Assembly (NCBI RefSeq): GCF_027587175.1
Contig: NZ_JAPCID010000018.1
Location: forward strand, 62,001 to 126,000
Origin: Solirubrobacter deserti
GTDB lineage: Bacteria > Actinomycetota > Thermoleophilia > Solirubrobacterales > Solirubrobacteraceae
DNA: 64,000 nucleotides
Direction of reading: 5' to 3'
The notes beneath the pieces were generated by a model. It made no database searches. It was not told where the DNA came from and saw only the letters and a program-made list of their open reading frames with translations. A program made the translations under genes and the position numbers. Shown in pieces: positions 50,272-58,538 of the stretch. How positions within the stretch are numbered: position 1 is the first letter of the stretch; each line of letters opens with the position of its first letter.

Positions 50272-51648
50272 TTAGAATACGTTGGCCGACAGCCAGTCGG
50301 AGGCGAAGAACGCGAGGAAGAGCGGGACGAGCGCCCACATCAGCGGGTGGACCCGGCTCGCTCGGCCGGTGCCCGCCATCACGAGGACGTAGCTGAGGAT
50401 GCCGAGGCCGATGCCCGCCGCGATCGAGAACGTCAGCGGCACGCCGGCGATCACGAAGAAGGCGGGGATCGCGGCCTCCGGGCGGCTCCAGTCGATGTCC
50501 GCCACCAGCCGGATCATCAGGAAGCCGATCATGATCAACGCGGGCGCGACGGCCGGGTGCGTCTCCTGCTGCGCGCCCTCCGGGCCGATCAGCACGGTCT
50601 GCGCGACCACGGTGATCAGCGGCACGAGGAAGATGGTGAGCAGGAAGCAGCCGGCGGTGACGACCGACGCCAGGCCCGTCCGCGCGCCCTCCGCGACGCC
50701 CGCCCCGGACTCCACGTACGTGGTGTTGGAGGACGTGCCGAGTACGCCGCCGCCCGCCGCCGCGACCGAGTCCACGAGCAGCAGGCGCTTGAGCCGGGGC
50801 GGCTGACCGTTCTCGTCCAGCAGGTTGCCGGCACTGGAGACCGCGACCGCCGTCCCGATCGTGTCGAAGAAGTCGGTCACGAACAGCACGAAGATGAGCG
50901 GGACCAGGGCCCAGGTGAGCGCGTCGAGCAGGTTGTCGGGCGCCAGCGCGTCGCCGATCGTCGAGAAGTCGTCCCCCTGCGGGAGACGCGCGATGCTGTC
51001 CGGCCCCTCGAGCACGCCGAAGACGAGGCCGACGACGGTCGAGACCGCGATGCCGATCAACAGCGAGCCTTTGACGTTGCGCGCCGCCAGCACGATCATC
51101 GTCAGCAGGCCGGCGAGCGCGACCAGCGGCGGGCCGGCCGTGATGTCCCCCAGCTCGATGCCGGTCGCGGGCGAGTTGACGGTGATGCCGGCGTCGCGCA
51201 GGCCGACGAGCGTGATGAACAGACCGATGCCGACCCCGATCGAGAGCTTGATCTCGTGCGGGACCGCGCGCATGATCGCCTCCCGCAGACCCGCGAGAAC
51301 CAGCACGATCGCGAGCACGCCCTCGATCACGATGCAGGCCATCGCGACCTGCCAGGGGACGCCCTCGCCCCCGACGATCTGGAACGCGACGACGGCGTTG
51401 ATGCCGAGGCCCGCGGCGATCGCGAACGGCAGGTTGGTCGCCAGCCCCATCGCCAGGGTGAACACCGCCGCGCCCAGCGCCGTGGCGACCGTGACGGCCT
51501 CGACGGGCATGTCCGCGGCGCTCAGGATCGCGGGGTTGACGACGACGATGTAGGCCATCGTCAGGAACGTCACGACCCCGCCGAGGACCTCGGTGCGGAC
51601 GGTCGATCCACGCTCACGAATCTGGAAATGACGCTCGAGGGCGGACAT
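50272..51648 (-). CDS. AzgA-type purine (guanine/hypoxanthine/adenine) permease, NCS2 family
   Basis: 458 residues with 12-14 membrane spans. Hallmarks: RTEVLGGVVTFLTMAYIVVV, NPAILSAADMP, GLGINAVVAF, TDFFDTIGTAVAVSSAGNLL and GTSSNTTYVESGAGVAEGAR. They match AzgA/PbuG, proton symporters for purine bases. ATG 51648 is chosen because the upstream extension is Arg-rich and unlike the family. Divergent from a methyltransferase gene with 75 bases between. Confidence 0.93.
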   Translation of the reverse strand: MSALERHFQIRERGSTVRTEVLGGVVTFLTMAYIVVVNPAILSAADMPVEAVTVATALGAAVFTLAMGLATNLPFAIAAGLGINAVVAFQIVGGEGVPWQVAMACIVIEGVLAIVLVLAGLREAIMRAVPHEIKLSIGVGIGLFITLVGLRDAGITVNSPATGIELGDITAGPPLVALAGLLTMIVLAARNVKGSLLIGIAVSTVVGLVFGVLEGPDSIARLPQGDDFSTIGDALAPDNLLDALTWALVPLIFVLFVTDFFDTIGTAVAVSSAGNLLDENGQPPRLKRLLLVDSVAAAGGGVLGTSSNTTYVESGAGVAEGARTGLASVVTAGCFLLTIFLVPLITVVAQTVLIGPEGAQQETHPAVAPALIMIGFLMIRLVADIDWSRPEAAIPAFFVIAGVPLTFSIAAGIGLGILSYVLVMAGTGRASRVHPLMWALVPLFLAFFASDWLSANVF

Positions 51649-51723
51649 CGCGGATGACGCTACAACGAGCACCGGCGGTAGCGGGAGGGACCGACGGTCG
51701 GAACGTACGCGAAGACACGTCGA

Positions 51724-52347
51724 GTGGGAGCGGAGCATCCACGGTTCGCGCGCGTGTATCCGGCGATGGCCGCGCGGGCGGACCGGCGCGGGGCGGCCGG
51801 GCACCGGCGGCGGTTGCTCGCGGGGCTGAGCGGTCGCGTGGTGGAGGTCGGCGCCGGCAACGGGCGCAACTTCGTGCACTACCCGCCGGAGGTGCTCGAG
51901 GTGGTCGCGATCGAGCCCGAGCCGACGTTGCGGGCGCTCGCCGAGGAGGCCGAGCGCGCGGTGCCCGTGCGGGTCCGCGACGGGTACGCGGACGAGCTGC
52001 CGCTGGCCGACGGCGAGGTGGACGCGGCGGTCGTCAGCCTCGTGCTCTGCAGCGTCCCCGACCAGGCGCGGGCGCTGGCGGAGGTCCGGCGCGTCGTGCG
52101 CCCGGGCGGGCAGCTGCGCTTCTACGAGCACGTGGTCCCGCCCGCCCAGCCCAAGCGGGCGCTGTTCGGGCTCGCGGACCGCACCGGGCTGTGGCCGAAG
52201 GTCGGCGCGGGCTGCCACCTCGCGCGCGACACGGCGGCGGCGATCACGGCCGCCGGATTCGCGATCGAGCGCTGCGAGCGGCTCGAGTTCCGCGCCGCGC
52301 CGCTGGAACCGCGGCTGTCGTACATCCTCGGCTGCGCGCACCGATGA
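51724..52347 (+). CDS. Class I SAM-dependent methyltransferase
   Basis: 207 residues from a GTG. Motif I is VVEVGAGNGRNF, motif II follows as VVAIEPEPTLRAL, and later ADGEVDAAVVSLVLCSVPDQ and RVVRPGGQLRFYEHV complete the UbiE/METTL7-like methyltransferase fold. The substrate is unknown; family members methylate quinones, lipids or thiols. It starts opposite the purine permease. Confidence 0.87.
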   Translation: MGAEHPRFARVYPAMAARADRRGAAGHRRRLLAGLSGRVVEVGAGNGRNFVHYPPEVLEVVAIEPEPTLRALAEEAERAVPVRVRDGYADELPLADGEVDAAVVSLVLCSVPDQARALAEVRRVVRPGGQLRFYEHVVPPAQPKRALFGLADRTGLWPKVGAGCHLARDTAAAITAAGFAIERCERLEFRAAPLEPRLSYILGCAHR

Positions 52348-52376
52348 GTTCCTGCAGCGCGTGACGTTTCACTGGC

Positions 52377-52859
52377 ATGGACGCACAGCGCATCACCACC
52401 AGCCTCTGGTTCGACACGCAGGCCGTCGAGGCCGCGGAGTTCTACTGCTCGATCTTCGAGGACGCGCGGATCGTCAGCCGCGCGGACTACCCCGAGGGCA
52501 CCGACAAGGCGGGCACGCCGATGGTCGTCGAGTTGGAGCTGCTCGGGCAGCGCTTCATCGCCATCAACGGCGGGCCGCAGTTCACCTTCAACGAGGCGAT
52601 CTCGCTCGCGGTCGAGTGCTCCGACCAGGAGGAGATCGACCGCTACTGGGAGCGCCTGACCGACGGCGGCGAGGAGGGCGCGTGCGGGTGGCTCAAGGAC
52701 CGCTACGGGCTCTCCTGGCAGATCAAGCCGCGCCACATGAGCCGCTTCTTCACCGGCGGCGGCGAGCCCGCCGCGCGCGCAGCGCAGGCGATGTTCGGCA
52801 TGCGCAAGCTCGACATCGCCGCGCTGGAGGCGGCGCACGCAGGGCCGGTGCACGCTTAG
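52377..52859 (+). CDS. VOC-family (PhnB-like) protein
   Basis: 160 residues: ITTSLWFDTQAVEAAEFYCS, IFEDARIVSRADYPEG, RFIAINGGPQFTFNEAISLA and CGWLKDRYGLSWQIKPRHM, the '3-demethylubiquinone-9 3-methyltransferase'/PhnB subgroup of the vicinal oxygen chelate fold. Despite the old name, most are uncharacterised and not methyltransferases. It follows the SAM methyltransferase by 29 bases. Confidence 0.88.
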   Translation: MDAQRITTSLWFDTQAVEAAEFYCSIFEDARIVSRADYPEGTDKAGTPMVVELELLGQRFIAINGGPQFTFNEAISLAVECSDQEEIDRYWERLTDGGEEGACGWLKDRYGLSWQIKPRHMSRFFTGGGEPAARAAQAMFGMRKLDIAALEAAHAGPVHA

Positions 52860-52868
52860 CTGAGCGGT

Positions 52869-53273
52869 GTGAGCCGGCTCACCCAGCACCATGACTTCGG
52901 GCCGTTCCTGCGCGACCCGTGGGCCATCGCCGTGATCGACCGCACGGTACAGGAGCTCGCGGACGCGCACGGCTGGACCTGGGAGGCGGTCGAGGAGGAG
53001 GGCCTGGGCCTGATGTTCTACGTCGCGCTCGCGTGGGAGGGAGTGCCGCGCTTCCTGCTGAGCGCGAGCGACGTCTATCCGGGCGACGGCGTAGGCGTCG
53101 AGGTGGCTTCGAGCGAGAACCACGCGAGCGCCCGCGCCGACCTGCTCACCGAGCTCGGCGCGGACGCGGACCTGTTTCTCGCCATCAGCGAGGGCGGCGT
53201 GTGGTTCGCGCGCTGGGACGCGCCGCACACGTCCGGCGAGCGCCCGCCGACCGCGCGCCCCCGCGCGGGCTAG
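52869..53273 (+). CDS. Uncharacterised cytoplasmic protein
   Basis: 134 residues from a GTG 9 bases after the VOC gene. Visible content: LRDPWAIAVIDRTVQELADA, WTWEAVEEEGLGLMFYVALA, DLFLAISEGGVWFARWDAPH. It is a mixed alpha/beta, Trp-rich, acidic protein without export signal. I do not recognise the family. Likely cotranscribed with its neighbours on both sides. Confidence 0.6.
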   Translation: MSRLTQHHDFGPFLRDPWAIAVIDRTVQELADAHGWTWEAVEEEGLGLMFYVALAWEGVPRFLLSASDVYPGDGVGVEVASSENHASARADLLTELGADADLFLAISEGGVWFARWDAPHTSGERPPTARPRAG

Positions 53274-53284
53274 AGTCGGCCGCG

Positions 53285-53485
53285 ATGATCAACGACCGCC
53301 GCGACGAGATGGACCTCGCCGAGCTCGTCGAGGAGCTCGAGCTCTCGCACCCCGAGAAGGTCGCCGACTTCGAACGCCGCCATCCGGACGCGATGGCGGC
53401 GGTCGCCGACGACGACCTCGACGCCTGCGACCCCGACGATCTCGACGACCTCGCGCGCGACCTGCGCAACCTGCTGCGCGTGTGA
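53285..53485 (+). CDS. Small acidic protein
   Basis: 66 residues, very acidic (DDDLDACDPDDLDDLARDLR), with an N-terminal helix (MDLAELVEELELSHPEKVAD). I do not recognise a family. The ATG lies 11 bases after the previous gene. The regular acidic helix may bind a partner or metal. Confidence 0.5.
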   Translation: MINDRRDEMDLAELVEELELSHPEKVADFERRHPDAMAAVADDDLDACDPDDLDDLARDLRNLLRV

Positions 53486-53534
53486 GGCGGTTCAGCCCCG
53501 AGGGTGATCCACGAACCTGCCGCAGAGCGCAACC

Positions 53535-53654
53535 ATGGGCACCACTCCCATGACCTCCAGCTCCCCACAGCCCACCAAGACCCGCCCGGCCGTGACGTCG
53601 GCGTCCAGCCAGCGCGAGCTCGTCGCGCTGTCGCTGCTGCTCTGCGGCCGCTAG
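53535..53654 (+). CDS. Possible 39-aa peptide
   Basis: A short Ser/Thr/Pro-rich frame (MGTTPMTSSSPQPTKTRPA) with a C-terminal LVALSLLLCGR stretch. It fills the gap before the convergent aminotransferase and overlaps its stop by 4 bases. There is no clear ribosome site, so it may not be real. Confidence 0.2.
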   Translation: MGTTPMTSSSPQPTKTRPAVTSASSQRELVALSLLLCGR

Positions 53655-55018
53655 CGCGCGGTGACCTCGCGCGCGAAGGTCTCGAACGCGTCGACGTAGC
53701 GCTGCCGGTCCGCGCCTGAGTGCATCACCGACAGCGTCCACTCCTCGTCCTGGCCGGGCGTCATGAACACGCCGCGGTTCATGTGGAACAGCCAGGCGAG
53801 GTCGGTGAGTTCGTGGTGGATCTTCGTCAGGTAGTCGCGGTACTCGAGCACCGGCTCGGGTGACATGACGACGCAGCCCTTGGAGCCCATGCCGACGGTG
53901 TGCGCCGGCAGCGCGTACGTCTCGATCACGCGGTCGCACTCGGCCATCAGCCGCTCGTTGGCGGCGTGCAACGCGCGGTAGGCGTCGTCGGTGAGCACGC
54001 GCAGGAGGGTCGCCTCGGCGGCGGCCATCGTCAGCGGGTTGCCGTTGAAGGTGCCCTGCTGCTTGACGCGCCCCTCGGCGATCAGCTCGCCGAGCGCGGC
54101 GGTCATGCCGACGGCGCCGCCCGGGAGGCCGCCGCACATCGCCTTGGCCAGGCACACGACGTCGGGCGTGACGCCGTAGAGCTCGGTCGCGCCGCCCGCG
54201 GCGACGGCCGCGCCGGTCTTGACCTCGTCGAAGATCAGCAAGGCGCCGGCCTCGTCGCACGCCGCGCGCACCGCCTCCAGATAGCCCGGGACCGGCGGCA
54301 CGATGTTCACGTTCATCATCGCGGGCTCCATGATCACGCCCGCGACGCGCTCGTCGAGGACGGCGCGCAGGGCGTCCGCGTCGTTGAACGGCACCACGCG
54401 CGTCGCCTCCGCGGTGCCGGGCGCGAAGCCCTCGCCATAGGGGACGGGGACGGGCGCCGAACGCGGGCCCATGCGGTCCGGTGGCGGCTTGACCGACACC
54501 ATCACGGCGTCGTGGTGCCCGTGATAGGTGCCCTCGATCTTGACCATGACGTCACGCCCGGTCGCCCCGCGCGCGAGGTGGACGGCGTCCATGGTGGACT
54601 CGGTGCCGGAGTTGGTGAAGCGCCAGGCGGGAAGGCCCCAGCGCCGCCGCAGCTCCTCGGCGACCACGATCGAGCCCTCGGTCGGCGCGGCGAAGTGCGT
54701 CCCGAGCGCCATCCGCTCGGACACGGCCGCGGCGATCACCGGGTTCGCGTGCCCGACGCACATCACGCCGAACCCGTTGTGGAAGTCCGCGTACTCGTTG
54801 CCGTCGACATCCCACACCGTGGCGCCGGACCCGTGCGAGAGATAGGTCGGCCACGGGTCGCTCGCCTGGAACCCCGAGGGCACGCCGCGCGGCATCACCG
54901 CGGCCGCGCGGGCGAACAGCTCGCCGGAGCGGACGGTGCGGGTGTGCAGGCGAGCCCGCTCGCGCTCCATCAGCTCCTTCACGCGCGCAGAATCGATGTG
55001 CGGCAGCGTCGCGGCCAT
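53651..55018 (-). CDS. Class III aminotransferase, glutamate-1-semialdehyde aminomutase-like
   Basis: 455 residues. DVDGNEYADFHNGFGVMCVG, FTNSGTESTMDAVHLARGAT, KIEGTYHGHHDAV, LLIFDEVKTG and VVCLAKAMCGGLPGGAVGM (with the PLP-binding Lys) are class III/GSAM-type motifs. True HemL enzymes have slightly different active-site segments and sit with haem genes; here there are none, so it may act on another amino acid or amine. The ATG at 55018 has GGAGGT-like bases upstream. It is divergent from the monooxygenase pseudogene. Confidence 0.87.
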   Translation of the reverse strand: MAATLPHIDSARVKELMERERARLHTRTVRSGELFARAAAVMPRGVPSGFQASDPWPTYLSHGSGATVWDVDGNEYADFHNGFGVMCVGHANPVIAAAVSERMALGTHFAAPTEGSIVVAEELRRRWGLPAWRFTNSGTESTMDAVHLARGATGRDVMVKIEGTYHGHHDAVMVSVKPPPDRMGPRSAPVPVPYGEGFAPGTAEATRVVPFNDADALRAVLDERVAGVIMEPAMMNVNIVPPVPGYLEAVRAACDEAGALLIFDEVKTGAAVAAGGATELYGVTPDVVCLAKAMCGGLPGGAVGMTAALGELIAEGRVKQQGTFNGNPLTMAAAEATLLRVLTDDAYRALHAANERLMAECDRVIETYALPAHTVGMGSKGCVVMSPEPVLEYRDYLTKIHHELTDLAWLFHMNRGVFMTPGQDEEWTLSVMHSGADRQRYVDAFETFAREVTAR

Positions 55019-55099
55019 GCTCGTGCACCTCCGTGGAAGGGTGAGGCGAGCCTACTCCCGGCCCAGGCAGAACCTGGTACGGATATCCCGCATACGCGG

Positions 55100-55909
55100 G
55101 TGGCGGTCATCGGGGCGGGGTTCGGCGGGATCGCGGCCGCGCTGGCGCTCAAGCCACGCCATGACGTGCTAATGATCGACCGCGCGCACGACGTCGGCGG
55201 GACGTGGCTGCTCAACGACTACCCGGGCGCCGCGTGCGACGTCCCGAGCCACCTGTGCTCGTTCTCGTTCGAGCAGCGCCGCGACTGGCCGCGCCTGTGC
55301 TCGCCGCGCGACGAGATCATCGCCTACATCCGCCGGCTCGCCGCCAAGCACAGGCTCGAGCCGACGCTGAGATCGCGCGAGGTCGCCGAGCTGTTCATCT
55401 TCCAGCGCACGCGCACCGACCCGGTCGTGGTGGACGGCGACGCGGTCAACGGCTACGCGGTGGACTGCATCATCTACGCGACCGGCTTCAAGGCGACCGA
55501 CTTCGTGCTGCCGCTGCGGATCACCGCGCGCGGTCGCGCGCTGCAGGACGCGTAGGCGGGCGGCCCGTAGCACCCAGGCATCACGGTCCCCGGCTTCCCG
55601 AGCCTGTACCTGATGTACGGGCCGAACACGAACACCAGCGGCGGCTCGATCCTCGTGTTCCTCGACGCGCAGGGCGCGTACGTCGCGCAGGCGCTCGAGC
55701 ACGGCGTGGTCGAGGTGGGCGACGAGGTCGCGGCCCGCTCGGACCGCGACCTCCAGCAGCGCTTCGACGGCACCGCCTGGACGGCGTGCCACTCCTGGGA
55801 CCGCGACCCCAGCGGCCGCGTCGTCACCAGCTGGCCGGGCTACCGGCGCGAGTACCAGGCGCGCACACGGGTCTTCGATCCCGCCGAGTTCAGCTCCCTC
55901 GCACCGTGA
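55100..55909 (+). pseudogene. Decayed flavin-containing (Baeyer-Villiger-type) monooxygenase
   Basis: The frame begins with VAVIGAGFGGIAAALALK and DVGGTWLLNDYPGAACDVPS, the FAD end of a BVMO. It then jumps straight to FIFQRTRTD and to CIIYATGFKATDFVLPL, so two internal blocks of the ~490-residue family are missing. In-frame TAG codons stand at 55553 and 55568, the first where a Trp is expected; the frame then continues with GITVPGFPSLYLMYGPNTNT to the end. Deletions plus two nonsense codons in one frame mark a dead gene. Confidence 0.87.
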
Positions 55910-57662
55910 ACGTCCGGCCGCCGAGCGTGCCGGTGGCGCTCGTGCGCGTGAACCGGATCGTGCCCGCGGCGGCCTGCGATCCGCTCACGGTCAGCGTCCC
56001 GTTGGAGCCGCGCAGCGTGCCGGAGACGCGCACGCCGTGCACCCACTCGACGCCGTGCAGCGTCAGCGACGAGCCCTTGCCGGTGATGTAGCCCGCACGC
56101 AGGCCGGGCAGCCGGAAGGACCGCGAGGACGGGACACCCGCGGTGTCGAACGCGATGCCGGTCAACGTCACCCGCACGGCGCTGAACGTCTGGCCGGCGC
56201 TGCCGGACGTGCCGGTCGGGCGCAGGTCGGAGATCGACGCGGGGATGAACGGCGCGGATGGCAGCGCGGCGCGGTCACGGGCGCTGATGTCCGAGCAGTT
56301 GCGCACCTCCTCGCCGGTGAGGAAGGCGACGGTGTTCGTGGCCGCGCAACCGGTGAGGTCGGTGCTCAGGACGGAGTGCCCGGCCGAGCGGACGGCGACC
56401 AGGCGCGCGTTCGGGTACTGCGCCTGCGTACGGCGCGCGCTCTCCAGCGGCGTGCGCAGGTCCTGCCGGCCGGCGAGGATCAGCACCGGCACGTTCGGGC
56501 CCGCGTAGGGGACACCCTCCGGCTTGGGCGTCGGCGGCCATTGGGCGCACAGCTCCGCGAGCGAGTTGCCGAGCACGACCTCCGGGTCGAACGGCGCGAA
56601 CGCCTCCGAGCGCGCGGCGACGAACGCCTTCAGCGCGTCCGTGCGGGTCGCGACGGCCGAGTCCGGCGCCCACGGCAGGCGCGCCTCCATGCACGAGGTC
56701 GCGAGCAGGCGCGAGATCGCGGTGCCCGAGCTCGAGGAGGAGCCGTCGCCGGCCGTGACCTCGACGAGGTGGATCAGCGGCGCGGCGTCGCCGTCGGCGA
56801 GCGAGGCGATCGCGGCCGGAAGCCCGGCGCGCAGCAGCGGGTTGGTGTCGCTCAGCGCGATCAGGTTGTAGAGCGCGACCTGGGAGACCCTCGCGGTGCG
56901 CACGCGCCCGCTGCGGGTCACGCGCGGACCGCGCAGCGTGTCGTCGCCCAGGCGCTCGACGGCCGCGGCGAGTGCCTCGGACGCGTCGGTCACGGTCTCG
57001 GCGCAGATGCCCGGGTAACAGACCTCCTTGAGCACGCGCGGGGCGCCGAACGTGCGCAGCTCGTCGACGCCGTCGAGCCCGTCCACAGGCGTCGGCGAGT
57101 CGAGGATGATCGCGGCGGTCTGCGCCGGATAGCGGCGCACGTACTCCTGCGCGACCTGCGTGCCGTAGGAGACGCCGAACAGCGTGAGCTTGTCGACGCC
57201 GAGCGCGGTGCGCAGGTTCTCGAGGTCGTGCGCGGTCTCGGCCGTGCTCCAGAACGCGCGCCGGTTGCCGAGCTGGGTCGCGCACGCGGCGACGTCCTCG
57301 GACTTGTCGATCTCGCAGTCGACGGCGCCGGAGCCGCCGGTGCCGCGCTGGTCGACCGCGACGATGTCGTAGGTCGAGCGCAGCGGCTCCAGCAGCTCGG
57401 CGAAGTCATTGAGGATCGGCAGAGCGGCCTGTCCCGGCCCACCGCTCAACAGGACGAGCGTGCCCGCCCGCGTACCCGTCGCGGGCAGCTTGGCGTAGGC
57501 GAGGTCGAGCGTTCCGGGCGTGCCGCCCTTGTGGTCGAGCGGGACGGTGACCTTGGCGCACTGGGCGTCTTCCGGGCATTCCTGGGCGGACGCGACCGTG
57601 GCCGGGGCAAGGGCCAGGGCCCCGAGGGCCAGTACGGCGATCTTCGCAACGCGTGACGGCAT
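55890..57662 (-). CDS. Exported alpha/beta-hydrolase, tripeptidyl-aminopeptidase (TAP)-like
   Basis: 590 residues. A signal peptide (KIAVLALGALALAPATVASA) leads to a hydrolase domain: GTLVLLSGGPGQAALPIL (oxyanion region), DIVAVDQRGTGGSG, nucleophile in LFGVSYGTQVAQEY, acid in LAGRQDLRTP and His in SAGHSVLST. The TAP-type C-terminal region follows, then a beta-rich tail from about 480 (GTLRGSNGTLTVSGSQAAAG). It should act outside the cell, cleaving peptides or esters. Its last 20 bases overlap the pseudogene on the other strand. A long inverted repeat lies just upstream of its start. Confidence 0.88.
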   Translation of the reverse strand: MPSRVAKIAVLALGALALAPATVASAQECPEDAQCAKVTVPLDHKGGTPGTLDLAYAKLPATGTRAGTLVLLSGGPGQAALPILNDFAELLEPLRSTYDIVAVDQRGTGGSGAVDCEIDKSEDVAACATQLGNRRAFWSTAETAHDLENLRTALGVDKLTLFGVSYGTQVAQEYVRRYPAQTAAIILDSPTPVDGLDGVDELRTFGAPRVLKEVCYPGICAETVTDASEALAAAVERLGDDTLRGPRVTRSGRVRTARVSQVALYNLIALSDTNPLLRAGLPAAIASLADGDAAPLIHLVEVTAGDGSSSSSGTAISRLLATSCMEARLPWAPDSAVATRTDALKAFVAARSEAFAPFDPEVVLGNSLAELCAQWPPTPKPEGVPYAGPNVPVLILAGRQDLRTPLESARRTQAQYPNARLVAVRSAGHSVLSTDLTGCAATNTVAFLTGEEVRNCSDISARDRAALPSAPFIPASISDLRPTGTSGSAGQTFSAVRVTLTGIAFDTAGVPSSRSFRLPGLRAGYITGKGSSLTLHGVEWVHGVRVSGTLRGSNGTLTVSGSQAAAGTIRFTRTSATGTLGGRTFTVRGS

Positions 57663-57681
57663 GGGGCCTTTCAGCGGACAG

Positions 57682-57731
57682 GTTTGAGCAGGGCGCAGCG
57701 AGCCATACCCCGGAGGCTCGCCTGCTCAAAC
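57682..57731. repeat. Long stem-loop between DUF305 and hydrolase genes
   Basis: GTTTGAGCAG (57682-57691) pairs with CTGCTCAAAC (57722-57731), and inside it GCGAGCC (57698-57704) pairs with GGCTCGC (57715-57721), leaving a 6-base bulge. No T-run follows. It may terminate the DUF305 transcript or regulate the hydrolase leader. Confidence 0.55.
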
Positions 57732-57748
57732 TGCTGAAGAAAAGTCGA

Positions 57749-58399
57749 TCAGAGGTCGGCCGCGAGCTGCGCCATGCGCTTGATCTCGATCGACTGATCG
57801 GAGTCCACGTGCATCGCGAACTGGCTGAGCTCGGGCTCGTTGCCGCCGCCGTCGGCCCACAGCTGCTGCACCATCTGGATCGCGCCCTCGTGGTGCTGGG
57901 TCATGTAGGCCAGGAACAGCTGGTCGAAGCGCTTGCCCTGCGCGTCCTGCAGCGCGTCCAGCTGCTCCTCGTTGAGCATCCCGGGCATCCGCTCGGCGCC
58001 GTGCGCGTGCTCGCCCGCCGGCTTGCCGTGCTTCTCGAGCCACTTCTTGATGAAGGCGACCTCGTCCGTCTGCGAGACCTCCATCCGCTTCGCCAGCAGC
58101 CGGACGCTCGGGCTGGACGTGCGATCCGGCACCCAGCGCGTCATCACGAGCGCCTGGTTGTGGTGATGGATCATGTCCTGGGCGAACTTGACGTCGGCCT
58201 CGTGGATCCCACCTTCCGGGGCGTCGGCTGCCGTCGCGGGCCGCTCCGGTTCGTCGGGGGTGGCCGGGATCACGGCCTGGACGGACGACGTCGCCTCGGG
58301 GGTCGGCGTCGGGTCCCCCGCCTCTTCGCCGGAACCGCCGCAGCCGGCCAGAACGGCGGCCACGACGCAGACCGTCAGCCCTGACGTTCGCACCCTCAT
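57749..58399 (-). CDS. DUF305 lipoprotein
   Basis: 216 residues from ATG 58399. The lipobox VLAGC (Cys ~20) makes it a membrane-attached exported lipoprotein, then a Pro/Thr-rich linker. The DUF305 domain has DVKFAQDMIHHHNQALVMTR and YMTQHHEGAIQMVQQLWADG, His-rich helix pairs suited to metal binding; relatives are linked to copper. No copper genes are adjacent. The ATG is preferred to one 17 codons upstream because the signal peptide then starts normally (MRVRTSGLTVCVVAAVLAGC). Confidence 0.92.
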   Translation of the reverse strand: MRVRTSGLTVCVVAAVLAGCGGSGEEAGDPTPTPEATSSVQAVIPATPDEPERPATAADAPEGGIHEADVKFAQDMIHHHNQALVMTRWVPDRTSSPSVRLLAKRMEVSQTDEVAFIKKWLEKHGKPAGEHAHGAERMPGMLNEEQLDALQDAQGKRFDQLFLAYMTQHHEGAIQMVQQLWADGGGNEPELSQFAMHVDSDQSIEIKRMAQLAADL

Positions 58400-58538
58400 G
58401 GCGCCAATGTACCGTCCGATTAACACCTTTGTACCGACTTCAGTTGCCAATGAGCTGCCGGTGAAGGTAGCGTTCCGAGCCTGAGGGCCCGTGCCATGAG
58501 GGGCACACCTTGATCAACTGGAGGGGGTTTTCGAACCT

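Noticed and set aside
53651-55018. HemL of haem biosynthesis
   Set aside because: Family match is to class III/GSAM-like enzymes, but there are no haem genes nearby and the active-site segment differs, so a haem role is not claimed.
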